Both the position numbers and the translations under genes were made by a program. The notes below the pieces were generated by a model that worked only from the letters and a program-made list of their open reading frames with translations, was not told the DNA's origin and made no database searches. From Anaerolineae bacterium (GTDB lineage Bacteria > Chloroflexota > Anaerolineae > Aggregatilineales > Aggregatilineaceae): 64,000 nucleotides of DNA. The stretch lies in NCBI GenBank assembly GCA_018432315.1, contig JAHDLB010000025.1:186001-250000 (forward strand), given 5' to 3'. This document shows positions 23,655 to 31,448 of the stretch, piece after piece; within the stretch, counting starts at the first letter, position 1, and each line of letters starts with the position of its first letter.

Positions 23655-23666
23655 CGCGCCCCCGCC

Positions 23667-24824
23667 CTACCGGCGCACGGTGTCGAGCAGGTGGCTGTCG
23701 CGGATGCGGCTGGCGCCGTCGGCCCAGTCCACCGTCCGCCCGCCGCCGAAGCCCTGGAAATACGTCGCGCCCATCGCGGCGGCGCGCTCGGCGGCCAGCA
23801 GCTCGCCGGGGATGCTGTACACCAGCGGGGCGAAACACTCGCGCACGTCGCCCTTCACCGGCAGGACGTGTTCCACGTACTGGCTGATCGCCGTCTCGCC
23901 GTCCGGCAGCACGCCGATCACCCGCCGCCCGATGCTCTGCGCCGCGCGGGCGACTTCGGCCATGCGGTCGGCGTCGTAATCCGCCGCGCTGATCAGGACG
24001 GTGGGCGTGTCGGCGCGGCGCCCGAAGTACTGCAAATGCGCCCATTCCTCGGTTTCCTGGGCCATCGCCGGGTCGCCGCTGGCCTCCAACATCTTGGCCG
24101 CGCTGAACATCGCCACGCCGTACAGCGGCCCGGCGCCGACGTACACGAATTCGGGGATGTCGTCCCAGCGCTGCATCAGGTCGTGCGCCACCGGCTCGCA
24201 GGCCCGGATGGTCGCGTCCAGCACGTCGGCCAGGCCGAGCAGCTCGCCGCGCAGGGCGTCGGCTTGCGCCGTGGTCAGGTGCCCGCGCACCTCGCCGATC
24301 CGGACCGCCGCGCTGTACAGCGCCATCTGCGACGCCAGATACGACCGCACGCCGGGCACCACCATGCCCGCCATCTCGTCCGGCAGCGGCGGGACCGTCG
24401 TCTGAAAGACCTTCCCGGCGGACTGGGCCAGCGGCGCGTCGGGCGCGCCGGTCAGGGCCACGCCCACCGCCCCGGCCTGGCGCGCCAGCCGCAGCGCCTC
24501 GATCGTCCGGCTGACCACGCCCGACACCGACACGGCGATCACGAGGTTGGTCTGCGGGCCGGTCGGCGGCAGGTGCCCCACCACGTAGCGGCTGAAGGTC
24601 AGCGCGCTGACCGCCTGGGTGGGCACGTTCGCCAGTTGGTGAAACGCCAGTTCTGCGCCCACCGGCGCGTGATAGCTGTCGCCGCAGCCGACGAGGTAGA
24701 TCCGTTTGACGGACGTGCACAGCTCGAAGTCGAAGGTGGCGCGGGCCGACTCGTCGAAGGGCCGGGCAATCGCGCGGACCAGTTCGGGCAGGGTATCGAT
24801 CTGTTGGTGCATGGGAGAACGCAT
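23667..24824 (-). CDS. Double-SIS-domain sugar isomerase/deglycase-like protein
   Basis: 385 residues from the ATG at 24824, with AGGA 9 bp upstream; ATGs at 24833 and 24812 are alternatives. The first SIS domain reads IYLVGCGDSYHAPVGAELAF with VIAVSVSGVVSRTIEALRLA. The second reads FVYVGAGPLYGVAMFSAAKM followed by AMAQETEEWAHLQYF, the Glu/His region of GlmS-, AgaS- and FrlB-type enzymes. No glutaminase domain is present. With an adjacent PfkB kinase, a fructosamine (FrlB/FrlD-like) or amino-sugar route is possible; this is inference. It starts a three-gene leftward operon. Confidence 0.8.
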   Translation of the reverse strand: MRSPMHQQIDTLPELVRAIARPFDESARATFDFELCTSVKRIYLVGCGDSYHAPVGAELAFHQLANVPTQAVSALTFSRYVVGHLPPTGPQTNLVIAVSVSGVVSRTIEALRLARQAGAVGVALTGAPDAPLAQSAGKVFQTTVPPLPDEMAGMVVPGVRSYLASQMALYSAAVRIGEVRGHLTTAQADALRGELLGLADVLDATIRACEPVAHDLMQRWDDIPEFVYVGAGPLYGVAMFSAAKMLEASGDPAMAQETEEWAHLQYFGRRADTPTVLISAADYDADRMAEVARAAQSIGRRVIGVLPDGETAISQYVEHVLPVKGDVRECFAPLVYSIPGELLAAERAAAMGATYFQGFGGGRTVDWADGASRIRDSHLLDTVRR

Positions 24825-24947
24825 TTTCGTCATTCCTGTTGGTACGCTGCCGACCACGCTTCGCGGTGGGCAAGGCTCAAGCACAATCACACAGCGGGCG
24901 GCGCAGCCAATTGGCAGGGCTTCACGGGTCGATCCTCACATCTCACT

Positions 24948-24975
24948 TTGTTTCCGCCCGGTGTACCGGTATCAT
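24948..24975 (+). promoter_or_regulatory. Sigma70-type promoter for the DsrE-like gene
   Basis: TTGTTT (24948-24953), a 16-bp spacer and TATCAT (24970-24975), 36 bp before ATG 25012. Confidence 0.6.
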
Positions 24976-25011
24976 ACACGCGATATTTGGCGGATCAAAG
25001 AGTATGGGACG

Positions 25012-25368
25012 ATGCCAGCGATTTCCGAACACCGCAACACCGTTATTCTCGTCACCAACGATGGCATGGGAAAATCCGATCCCGAACTCCAGCACATCCT
25101 GGCGGCGAAGTACTTCCAACTGCTGCTCGAAGACGGCAAACTGCCCGCCGCAATCTGCTTCTACGCCGACGGCGTCAGGCTGGTCTGCGACGGCTCGCCC
25201 GTCCTCGAACCGCTGCGCGCCCTGGGCGAGAAGGGCGTCTTTCTGGTCGTGTGCGGCACCTGCCTGAACCATCTCGGCCTGGCCGACCGGCAGCGCGTCG
25301 GGCTGGTGGGCGGCATGGCCGACATCATCGAGGCCCAGTGGCGCGCCGACAAGGTGATCACGATCTAG
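25012..25368 (+). CDS. DsrE-family protein resembling the C-terminal domain of YedF
   Basis: 118 residues. TVILVTNDGMGKSDPELQHI, AICFYADGVRLVCDGSPVLE, and FLVVCGTCLNHLGLADRQRVG match the DsrE half of selenium-metabolism YedF proteins (GxGDxELG, SEVLE, CGTCL). The TusA half is missing. The CGTC Cys pair could carry persulfide or selenium. It is alone on the plus strand between leftward gene blocks and its stop overlaps the stop of the next PfkB gene by 4 bp. Confidence 0.75.
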   Translation: MPAISEHRNTVILVTNDGMGKSDPELQHILAAKYFQLLLEDGKLPAAICFYADGVRLVCDGSPVLEPLRALGEKGVFLVVCGTCLNHLGLADRQRVGLVGGMADIIEAQWRADKVITI

Positions 25369-26294
25369 CCCAGCGACAGCGCGACCATCCCGCGCCGGGC
25401 TTCGTCCACGCGGCGCGCGTAATCGTCTCGATCCGGGAGCGCGGCGGGCAGCCCCACCTGCTCGATCAGGTACGACGCGGCAGCGCTCGCGTGGCAGGCG
25501 GCCTCTTCCAGCCCGGCATCCCACCGCGCGACGAGCGCCCCGCAGAACGCGTTCCCCGCGCCGACGGGATCGGCCACCGTCGCCTGCACCGCGGGCACGC
25601 GCACGCCCCGCCCCTCGGCCAGATTCCACACATCCGCCCCGCGCGAGCCGCGCCGCAGCGCCAACACCCGGCAGCCTAGCGCGCCGAACCGGGCCACCAT
25701 CTCGCGCTCGTCCTCCGTGCGGACCAGCCGGGCCGCTTCGTACCAGTTGGGCGAGAAGATCTCGCACGCCTTCAAGATGGCGCGCAGCTCGCCGTCGCTC
25801 AGTGGCCGGTCCGGCGGCTTGAACGGCTCCAGGCTCACCCACCGCCCGCCCGCCAACAGGCTGGCGGCAAACGTCAGGCTCGGGCCGGGATCGTCGGGAT
25901 GGATGCCCCAGTGGAAAGTCTGCGCGGCGTGATAGACGGGGGGCAGGGCGTCCCAATTGCGCGCCAACTGCACGCCGAGCGTCGGCAGCGGCACGCGCCA
26001 GACCTGCGTGCGCCGCCCGTCGAACTCGGTGATCTGCCAGGCGCGGGGCGTGGGGTGTTTGGTCTGGCGCACGCCGCCCAGGTCGATCCCCGCCGCGCGC
26101 AGCGGCGCGAGCGTTTCCGGTGGCAGATCGTCGCCGACGCCCGCCACCAGCCCGACGGACTCACCCCCGCCCAGCGCGGCAGCCATGCCCCAGGCCGTCT
26201 GGGGGCCGCCGCCGCCGAGCACCCCCATGCGCGTGGCGCCGTCCGGAAACACGATGTCATCGACGATGATGCCAAACGCCACATGCCGGATCAC
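25365..26294 (-). CDS. PfkB-family kinase with GAGN in place of GAGD (paralogue)
   Basis: 309 residues from GTG 26294, with GGGAG 8 bp upstream. IIVDDIVFPDGATRMGVLGGG matches the PfkB protein at 22734-23654. The C-terminal signature is ADPVGAGNAFCGALVARW, again with Asn instead of the catalytic Asp. It is the last gene of the leftward nucleoside operon, 14 bp after the next kinase. The likely substrate class is a ribose-type sugar or nucleoside, if it is active at all. The two GAGN proteins are more similar to each other than to the two GAGD kinases of the same region. Confidence 0.8.
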   Translation of the reverse strand: MIRHVAFGIIVDDIVFPDGATRMGVLGGGGPQTAWGMAAALGGGESVGLVAGVGDDLPPETLAPLRAAGIDLGGVRQTKHPTPRAWQITEFDGRRTQVWRVPLPTLGVQLARNWDALPPVYHAAQTFHWGIHPDDPGPSLTFAASLLAGGRWVSLEPFKPPDRPLSDGELRAILKACEIFSPNWYEAARLVRTEDEREMVARFGALGCRVLALRRGSRGADVWNLAEGRGVRVPAVQATVADPVGAGNAFCGALVARWDAGLEEAACHASAAASYLIEQVGLPAALPDRDDYARRVDEARRGMVALSLG

Positions 26295-26307
26295 CGGATC
26301 ACTCCCT

Positions 26308-27207
26308 TCAGGGCCGCGCCAGCCGCAGCTCGACCTCGTCGCGAGTCGGCAGACCGCCGCGCGCGCCCCGGTGTTCGACCTTGATCGCCGCCGCCGCGCT
26401 GGCGAACGCCATCGCTTCCGGCAGGTCAGCGCCGCCCAGCCGGGCCGCGATCAGGGCTGCGTGATAGCAGTCGCCCGCGCCGGTCGTGTCGACCGCTACC
26501 GCCGGGTGGGCCTTCTGGCTGACCGGCTTGCGCATCCCGCCGGCGATGCCGCTGGAGCCGCGCTTGCCGTCCGTCAGGATCACCCACTGCCGGGGCTGCA
26601 CCAGCCGCTCGATCGACGAGACGCCGAGCATCGCCAGGCTGTCTTTCGTCACGAATACGACATCGGCCACCGCCACCGCCTCGCGGAGCTGGTCGCCGCG
26701 CAGGGGCACCGACGGCTCGACGTCCAGCGCCAGCTCCCCGCCGGACTCGATCGTGGCGCGGCGAAGCTGGGTGCACCACACCGGGTCGCGCGGGTACGTG
26801 TAGACCACGCGCGCCTGCCGCGCCAGCGCCACCTGCTCGTAGGTGAGCGGCGCGTCGTAGATCGGCCACTGCGGGATCACGATCGCCCGCCCCCCGCGCG
26901 CGTCGGTCATCACCAGCGTGAAGGGCGTCATCTCGCCGGGCAGGCGTATCACCCCCTCCGGCTCGACGCGCCAATCGATGAAATCCTCGATCAGCATCGC
27001 GCCGTCGGCATCGTCGCCCACCCAGCCGATGAAGCTCGCGCGCAGCCCCAGCCGGGCCGCGGCGCAGGTCGCGTTGGCGATGAAGCCGCCCGGCAGTTTT
27101 TCGACCGGCTGGGCCGGGTATTTGTCGTCGTTCAGCGGCAGGCGGTCCACCTGGAGCATCATGTCATACGCCAGGCCGCCCACCCCGATGAAATCGAACA
27201 GCGCCAT
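26308..27207 (-). CDS. PfkB-family ribokinase-like kinase
   Basis: 299 residues from ATG 27207, 8 bp after the nucleoside hydrolase stop; the longer open frame upstream lies antisense-free over that hydrolase and is non-coding. PGGFIANATCAAARLGLRA is the sugar-binding Gly motif, IGWVGDDADG follows, and VDTTGAGDCYHAALIAARLG is the intact DTxGAGD signature with the catalytic Asp. ATP-dependent phosphorylation of ribose released by the adjacent nucleoside hydrolases is the simplest role. A nucleoside kinase is the alternative. Confidence 0.85.
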   Translation of the reverse strand: MALFDFIGVGGLAYDMMLQVDRLPLNDDKYPAQPVEKLPGGFIANATCAAARLGLRASFIGWVGDDADGAMLIEDFIDWRVEPEGVIRLPGEMTPFTLVMTDARGGRAIVIPQWPIYDAPLTYEQVALARQARVVYTYPRDPVWCTQLRRATIESGGELALDVEPSVPLRGDQLREAVAVADVVFVTKDSLAMLGVSSIERLVQPRQWVILTDGKRGSSGIAGGMRKPVSQKAHPAVAVDTTGAGDCYHAALIAARLGGADLPEAMAFASAAAAIKVEHRGARGGLPTRDEVELRLARP

Positions 27208-27215
27208 GAGTCCGG

Positions 27216-28190
27216 TTACACCTGCATCGTCTTGTACAGCAGTTCTTTCCAGCGCCGCGCGTCGATCTCCCAGCAGACGGTGATGTGCGGCTCGCCGCGC
27301 GCCACCACCGGCGCCCACATCGCGACGTTGGCCGTGTCGTAGGGCGTCACGCCGCACTGATCGACGACCGTCATGCCGCGTGTGTAGGTCCCGTCGCACT
27401 CCACCTCGACGAAATGCTTGCTGTGGCGCGTGCAGATCGTGGGGTCGATCGCAATCGCCATCGCCACCGGGTCCGGCAGGCCAAGCCCCGGATCGCCCAG
27501 CCAGTTGCGGCTGGTCTCCAGCGCGGAGATGTTGCAGTCCACCGCGAAATGCGACAGCGGCGTATCGATCACCTCTTTGCAGTGGCGCATGTCGTCGTCG
27601 GTGAGATTCGCCTCGCCCCGGCACAGCTCCCAGCCGACCATCTCGATCGGCAGGCCGGAGCGGAAGCACACCCGCGCCGCTTCCGGGTCGCACCAGATAT
27701 TATACTCGGCGGCGGGCGTGATGTTGCCGACCACGTTGGCGGCACCGCCCATCACCACGCAGCGCGACACGTTCTCGACGATCTCCGGCGCCTGGCTGAC
27801 GGCCAGCGCGACGTTCGTCATCGGGCCGAGCGTGACCAGCATGATCCCCGGGTTGGCCTTGATCGTGTCGATCAGCACCTCCACGGCGTGGCCTTCGGCG
27901 GGCGGCGTCTTGGCCTGGTAGTTCATCCCGCCCATGCCGTCCGGCCCGTGGAAGAAATACGCGCGGTAGATCTCGCGGATCAGCGGCTTGTCCGCGCCGT
28001 GATAGACCGGCACGTCCTTGCCGCACAGCTCGACCGTGTAGCGGGCGTTGATGCTGCCCTGCTCGACCGGCATATTCCCGGCCACGATCGTGATCGCCTT
28101 GACCTCGATATCGGGCGTTTGCAGCGCCATCATGATCGCGACGGCGTCGTCCGAGGCGGTGTCGGTGTCGATAATCATCTTTCGAGTCAT
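27216..28190 (-). CDS. Nucleoside hydrolase (IunH/RihB-like) 1
   Basis: 324 residues. The N-terminal calcium motif is MIIDTDTASDDAVA (Asp8, Asp10, Asp14, Asp15). VTLGPMTNVALAV and VVMGGAANVVGNITPAAEYN with the Asn/Glu ligands follow, then CDPEAARVCF and an active-site His region near FAVDC. It hydrolyses N-glycosidic bonds of (deoxy)ribonucleosides to base plus ribose in the cytoplasm. GAGGAGAA gives a good ribosome site. It is followed after 45 bp (upstream side) by a second copy in the same operon, which suggests different base preference. Confidence 0.92.
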   Translation of the reverse strand: MTRKMIIDTDTASDDAVAIMMALQTPDIEVKAITIVAGNMPVEQGSINARYTVELCGKDVPVYHGADKPLIREIYRAYFFHGPDGMGGMNYQAKTPPAEGHAVEVLIDTIKANPGIMLVTLGPMTNVALAVSQAPEIVENVSRCVVMGGAANVVGNITPAAEYNIWCDPEAARVCFRSGLPIEMVGWELCRGEANLTDDDMRHCKEVIDTPLSHFAVDCNISALETSRNWLGDPGLGLPDPVAMAIAIDPTICTRHSKHFVEVECDGTYTRGMTVVDQCGVTPYDTANVAMWAPVVARGEPHITVCWEIDARRWKELLYKTMQV

Positions 28191-28235
28191 GCAGATCGTT
28201 CTCCTCGTAAGGACAAGGATACTGTCAAACCGGCG

Positions 28236-29174
28236 TCAGGTCAGCCGGTTGAGTTCCATCTCCAGCAGGCGGTCGGCATCCACGCCGACGCACACGCTCA
28301 CCAACGGGCGGCCCTGCCAGGGCGGCAGCGGGCGCTCGCCGTTGTCGGGCCACGTCTTGCCGCGGCTGATGCCCTGCGTCTCGACGCGCACCGGCCAGCG
28401 CTGCGCGGTGAACAGCGACGGATCGATGGCGCAGGCCACCGCCGACGAATCGTGCACGTAGATGCCCTGGATGCCGTAGCTCTGCTCGAAATAGGCGCGG
28501 TAGTGCGGCACGATCCGGCTGATGTGCTGTGCCAGCGGGTCGTCCGATTGGTCATAGCGGTCCAGGTGGGCGGGCGTCATGTTGACGCGGTGCGTCACGT
28601 CGAGCCCGACCATCGTCACCGGCCATTCCGCGCCCAGCACGACGTCCGCCGCCTCCGGATCGTTGTGGATGTTCGCCTCGGCGGCGGGCGTGGCGTTGCC
28701 GGGACACAGGGCGTTGCCGCCCATCAGCACGACCTGCCGGACGTTGACGGCGATGCGCGGCTCCAGCCGCAGCGCCAGCGCCAGATTCGTCAGCGGGCCC
28801 AGCGGCACGAGTGTGATCTCGCCGGGCGCGGCCATCACCTGCTCGATGATGAACGCCGCCGCCGACTGGTCGACCGCGCGGCCCGCCGGGGGCGGCAGGT
28901 GGACGTTGCCCTGCCCATCGTCGCCGTGCACGAACGCGACGCCGCCCGCAAACGGCCCGGTCAGCGGGTGATCCGCGCCTTTGGCGACGGGGATGTCCAT
29001 CCGCCCCGCGATCTCCAGCAGGCGCAGCGCGTTGGTCGTCGCCAGGTCGGTGTCGACGTTGCCGAAAATAGTGGTCAGACCGATCACGTCCAGCTCCGGC
29101 GAGCGGAGGGCGAAGAAGATCGCCATCGTGTCGTCCACACCGGGATCGGTGTCGATGATGATTTTTTGCGCCAT
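28236..29174 (-). CDS. Nucleoside hydrolase (IunH-like) 2
   Basis: 312 residues. IIIDTDPGVDDTMAIFFAL is the canonical DTDPGxDD motif. LVPLGPLTNLALAL, VVLMGGNALCPGNATPAAEAN and HNDPEAADVVLG follow, and VHDSSAVACAIDP carries the C-terminal Asp. This is closer to the classical inosine-uridine type than its neighbour, which has DTDTASDD. The two share an operon with psuG, so their products (ribose and bases) and that of PsuG (ribose 5-phosphate and uracil) would arise together. Confidence 0.93.
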   Translation of the reverse strand: MAQKIIIDTDPGVDDTMAIFFALRSPELDVIGLTTIFGNVDTDLATTNALRLLEIAGRMDIPVAKGADHPLTGPFAGGVAFVHGDDGQGNVHLPPPAGRAVDQSAAAFIIEQVMAAPGEITLVPLGPLTNLALALRLEPRIAVNVRQVVLMGGNALCPGNATPAAEANIHNDPEAADVVLGAEWPVTMVGLDVTHRVNMTPAHLDRYDQSDDPLAQHISRIVPHYRAYFEQSYGIQGIYVHDSSAVACAIDPSLFTAQRWPVRVETQGISRGKTWPDNGERPLPPWQGRPLVSVCVGVDADRLLEMELNRLT

Positions 29175-29183
29175 CGAACCCCC

Positions 29184-30095
29184 TTATGCCTGCCCCATCG
29201 CTTTGGCGATGCGCGCCCCGATGCGAGCGTTGTTGACCAGCGCGGCGATGTTGGCCGTCTGCGAGCGCCCGCCGGTCAGCTCCAGCACTTTCGCCAGCAC
29301 GAACGGCGTGACCGCCTTGCCGTGAATCCCGGCGGCATCGGCCTGGCGCGTCGCCTCGGCGATGGCCGCTTCCGCTTCCTCGACCGGCAGCGCATCGGCT
29401 TCCGGCACGGGCACCGCCACCAGCGTTCCGTGCGCCAGCCCCAACTGGTCGCGGGCCGCCACGATGGCCGCCACCTGCTGCGGCGTATCGACGCGCTGGT
29501 CGACCGGCAGCCCGCTCGAACGGCTGTAGAACGCGGGCAGCGTGTCGCTCTCGTAGCCGAGCACGGGCACGCCCTGCGTCTCCAATACCTCAAGCGTCAG
29601 CGGCAGGTCGAGGATCGACTTGGCCCCGGCACACACCACCGTGATCGGCGTGCGGCCCAGCTCGATCAGGTCCGCCGAGATGTCTTCGGGGTGGCCCCGG
29701 TGCACGCCGCCGATCCCGCCCGTGGCGAAGACCTTGATCCCGGCCATGTGCGCCACAATCATCGTCCCGGCGACGGTCGTCGCGCCGTGCTGGCGCAGCC
29801 CGACCACGATCGGCAGGTCGCGCCGCGAGCACTTGCGCACGCTGTCCTGGCCCAGCCCGGCCAGCATCTCGATCTCGTCCTGGCTCAGGCCGACCTTCAC
29901 CTGCCCGCCGATCACGGCAATCGTCGCCGGGATGGCGCCTTCCTCGCGGATGGCGGCCTCCATCGCCAGCGCCGTCTCGACGTTGGCCGGGTAGGGGAAG
30001 CCGTGCGTGATCAGCGTCGACTCCAGCGCCACGACCGGCGACCCGGCCAGGATCGCGGCGCTCACTTCGTCCGAAAGCAGCAAACTCGTGTTCAT
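29184..30095 (-). CDS. psuG: Pseudouridine-5'-phosphate glycosidase
   Basis: 303 residues. VVALESTLITHGFPYPAN is the family opening with Glu25, VRKCSRRDLPIVV holds Lys88, and NIAALVNNARIGARIA holds the C-terminal Asn. By position these match the catalytic Glu, Lys and Asn known for E. coli PsuG. GATTVAGTMIVAHMAGIKVF and ATGGIGGVHRG are strongly typical. It splits pseudouridine 5'-phosphate to uracil and ribose 5-phosphate. Its ATG overlaps the YjbQ stop (ATGA), and a PfkB kinase lies two genes upstream as the probable PsuK. Confidence 0.95.
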   Translation of the reverse strand: MNTSLLLSDEVSAAILAGSPVVALESTLITHGFPYPANVETALAMEAAIREEGAIPATIAVIGGQVKVGLSQDEIEMLAGLGQDSVRKCSRRDLPIVVGLRQHGATTVAGTMIVAHMAGIKVFATGGIGGVHRGHPEDISADLIELGRTPITVVCAGAKSILDLPLTLEVLETQGVPVLGYESDTLPAFYSRSSGLPVDQRVDTPQQVAAIVAARDQLGLAHGTLVAVPVPEADALPVEEAEAAIAEATRQADAAGIHGKAVTPFVLAKVLELTGGRSQTANIAALVNNARIGARIAKAMGQA

Positions 30096-30499
30096 CCGGC
30101 AATCACTTTCATCTGGACGTGCCGCTGGCGCGGCCCGTCGAACTCGTAGAATAAGATGCTCTGCGACCCGCCCAGCAGCAGGTCGCCGTTCTCCACGGCG
30201 AGCGTGATGCTGTGGCCGACGATCGCCGCCTTGATGTGCCCGGCAGCGTCGGCGGGCGTGTCGTACTGGTGCTTGAAATCCACGCGCGTCGGCACCAAGC
30301 GGCGCAGATCGTCGATGATGTCGTCCGGCGTGGTCGGGTCCAGCGACGAATTGATCGTCACGGCGGCGGTCGTGTGCGGCACAATCACCGCGCACAGCCC
30401 GGACCGGACCCCACTCGCGCGCACGGCGTCGCGCACCTGATCGGTGATGTTCACCAGCGCGTCGCCGGGCGGCGTCTGAATCGTTACCGTGCTCAACAT
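30092..30499 (-). CDS. YjbQ/UPF0047-family protein
   Basis: 135 residues. ITDQVRDAVRASGVRSGLCA, VIVPHTTAAVTINSSLDPTT, HIKAAIVGHSITLAVENGDL, LLGGSQSILFYEFDGPRQRH are the family signature blocks (the His in PHTTAAV and the GxWQ-like GGSQ). E. coli YjbQ shows weak thiamine-phosphate synthase activity; the true role is unsettled. Both ends overlap neighbours: 7 bp with the PfkB gene and 4 bp with psuG. Such tight coupling between a kinase and PsuG is unexpected for this family. Confidence 0.9.
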   Translation of the reverse strand: MLSTVTIQTPPGDALVNITDQVRDAVRASGVRSGLCAVIVPHTTAAVTINSSLDPTTPDDIIDDLRRLVPTRVDFKHQYDTPADAAGHIKAAIVGHSITLAVENGDLLLGGSQSILFYEFDGPRQRHVQMKVIAG

Positions 30500-31446
30500 G
30501 CGTAGTTTACCTCGTCTCCGGCCCCTTGCAGGATCGCCATCACGTCGGCGCAGGTAGGCGCGTTGCGCCCCGCCCCCGCGCGCCCGACCGCCGCCGCCCC
30601 CATCGCGTTCGCCAGCCGCCCGCAGTCCGCCAGCGGCAGCCCGCGCAGCAGGCCCGCCACGAACGCCGCGTCGAAGCAGTCGCCCGCCCCGGATGTATCG
30701 ACCACCCGGGCCGGATAGCCCGGCAGCGCGAGCGCGCCGTCGTGGGTGACGATCGTGCAGCCCGCCGGGCCGCGCTTGACGACCAGCTTCGCCGGGCCGC
30801 TCGCCAGCAGGTAGGCATACGCCGCCTCGCCGGTCCGGCCCTCGCTCACCAGCGGGACCTCGTCCTCGGTCATAAGCAGCAGCGCCGATCCTGCCACCAC
30901 GCGCCGGACGATCTCCGGCGGGACGTGCGCCAGGAATGGCCCCGCGTCGAGGAAGACGGGCGTGCCCGCCTCCGCCGCCCGGTCCAGCCCGCGCAGCGCC
31001 AGCGGCGTGATCCGCTCCTCGGCCAGCGTATAGCCTTGCAGGAACACCGCGTCCGCCCCGGCGATACAGGCGTCGAGCCCGGCGGGATAGGCCACCGGGG
31101 GACCGGCGCCGTAGTTGCCGACGAAGGTGTGCTCGCCGGATGCGCGGTCGGTCAGCGCGATCACCAGCGTGGACGACGACCCCGGCATGGCGACGACGAA
31201 CGCCGTATCCACGCCCTCGGAGCGCAGCCCGTCGAGGATTAGCGCGCCGAACGCGTCCTCGCCAATGGCCCCCGCCGCCGACACGTCCAGGCCCATGTGG
31301 CGCGCCGCGATCATGAAGTTGGCCGCGCCGCCCGGCTCGACGTGCCGCTCCGGGCTCGTCTGGTGGTGCCCCGGTAGGACCGGCAGCGTCACCGGCAGGA
31401 TGACGTCGAGCACCAGGTCGCCGATCGAAACGATATGCGGGGCCAT
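30493..31446 (-). CDS. PfkB-family kinase, candidate pseudouridine kinase
   Basis: 317 residues from ATG 31446, 2 bp after the glycohydrolase stop. HVEPGGAANFMIAARHMGLD is the sugar-binding motif, AGAIGEDAFG follows, and VVDTSGAGDCFDAAFVAGLL is an intact DTxGAGD signature. A kinase two genes from psuG is most simply PsuK (pseudouridine to pseudouridine 5'-phosphate), but ribokinase cannot be excluded. It overlaps yjbQ by 7 bp, so kinase, YjbQ and PsuG should be made together. Confidence 0.85.
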   Translation of the reverse strand: MAPHIVSIGDLVLDVILPVTLPVLPGHHQTSPERHVEPGGAANFMIAARHMGLDVSAAGAIGEDAFGALILDGLRSEGVDTAFVVAMPGSSSTLVIALTDRASGEHTFVGNYGAGPPVAYPAGLDACIAGADAVFLQGYTLAEERITPLALRGLDRAAEAGTPVFLDAGPFLAHVPPEIVRRVVAGSALLLMTEDEVPLVSEGRTGEAAYAYLLASGPAKLVVKRGPAGCTIVTHDGALALPGYPARVVDTSGAGDCFDAAFVAGLLRGLPLADCGRLANAMGAAAVGRAGAGRNAPTCADVMAILQGAGDEVNYAC

Positions 31447-31448
31447 CG

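Noticed and set aside
26308-27693. 461-codon version of the ribokinase-like gene
   Set aside because: The first 162 codons overlap the nucleoside hydrolase gene on the same strand in another frame and are Arg/Gly-rich; the PfkB protein begins at ATG 27207.
27285-30149. Open frame of 954 codons on the plus strand
   Set aside because: Antisense to two nucleoside hydrolases and psuG; composition dominated by Arg, His, Asp and Gln, with no recognisable motif.
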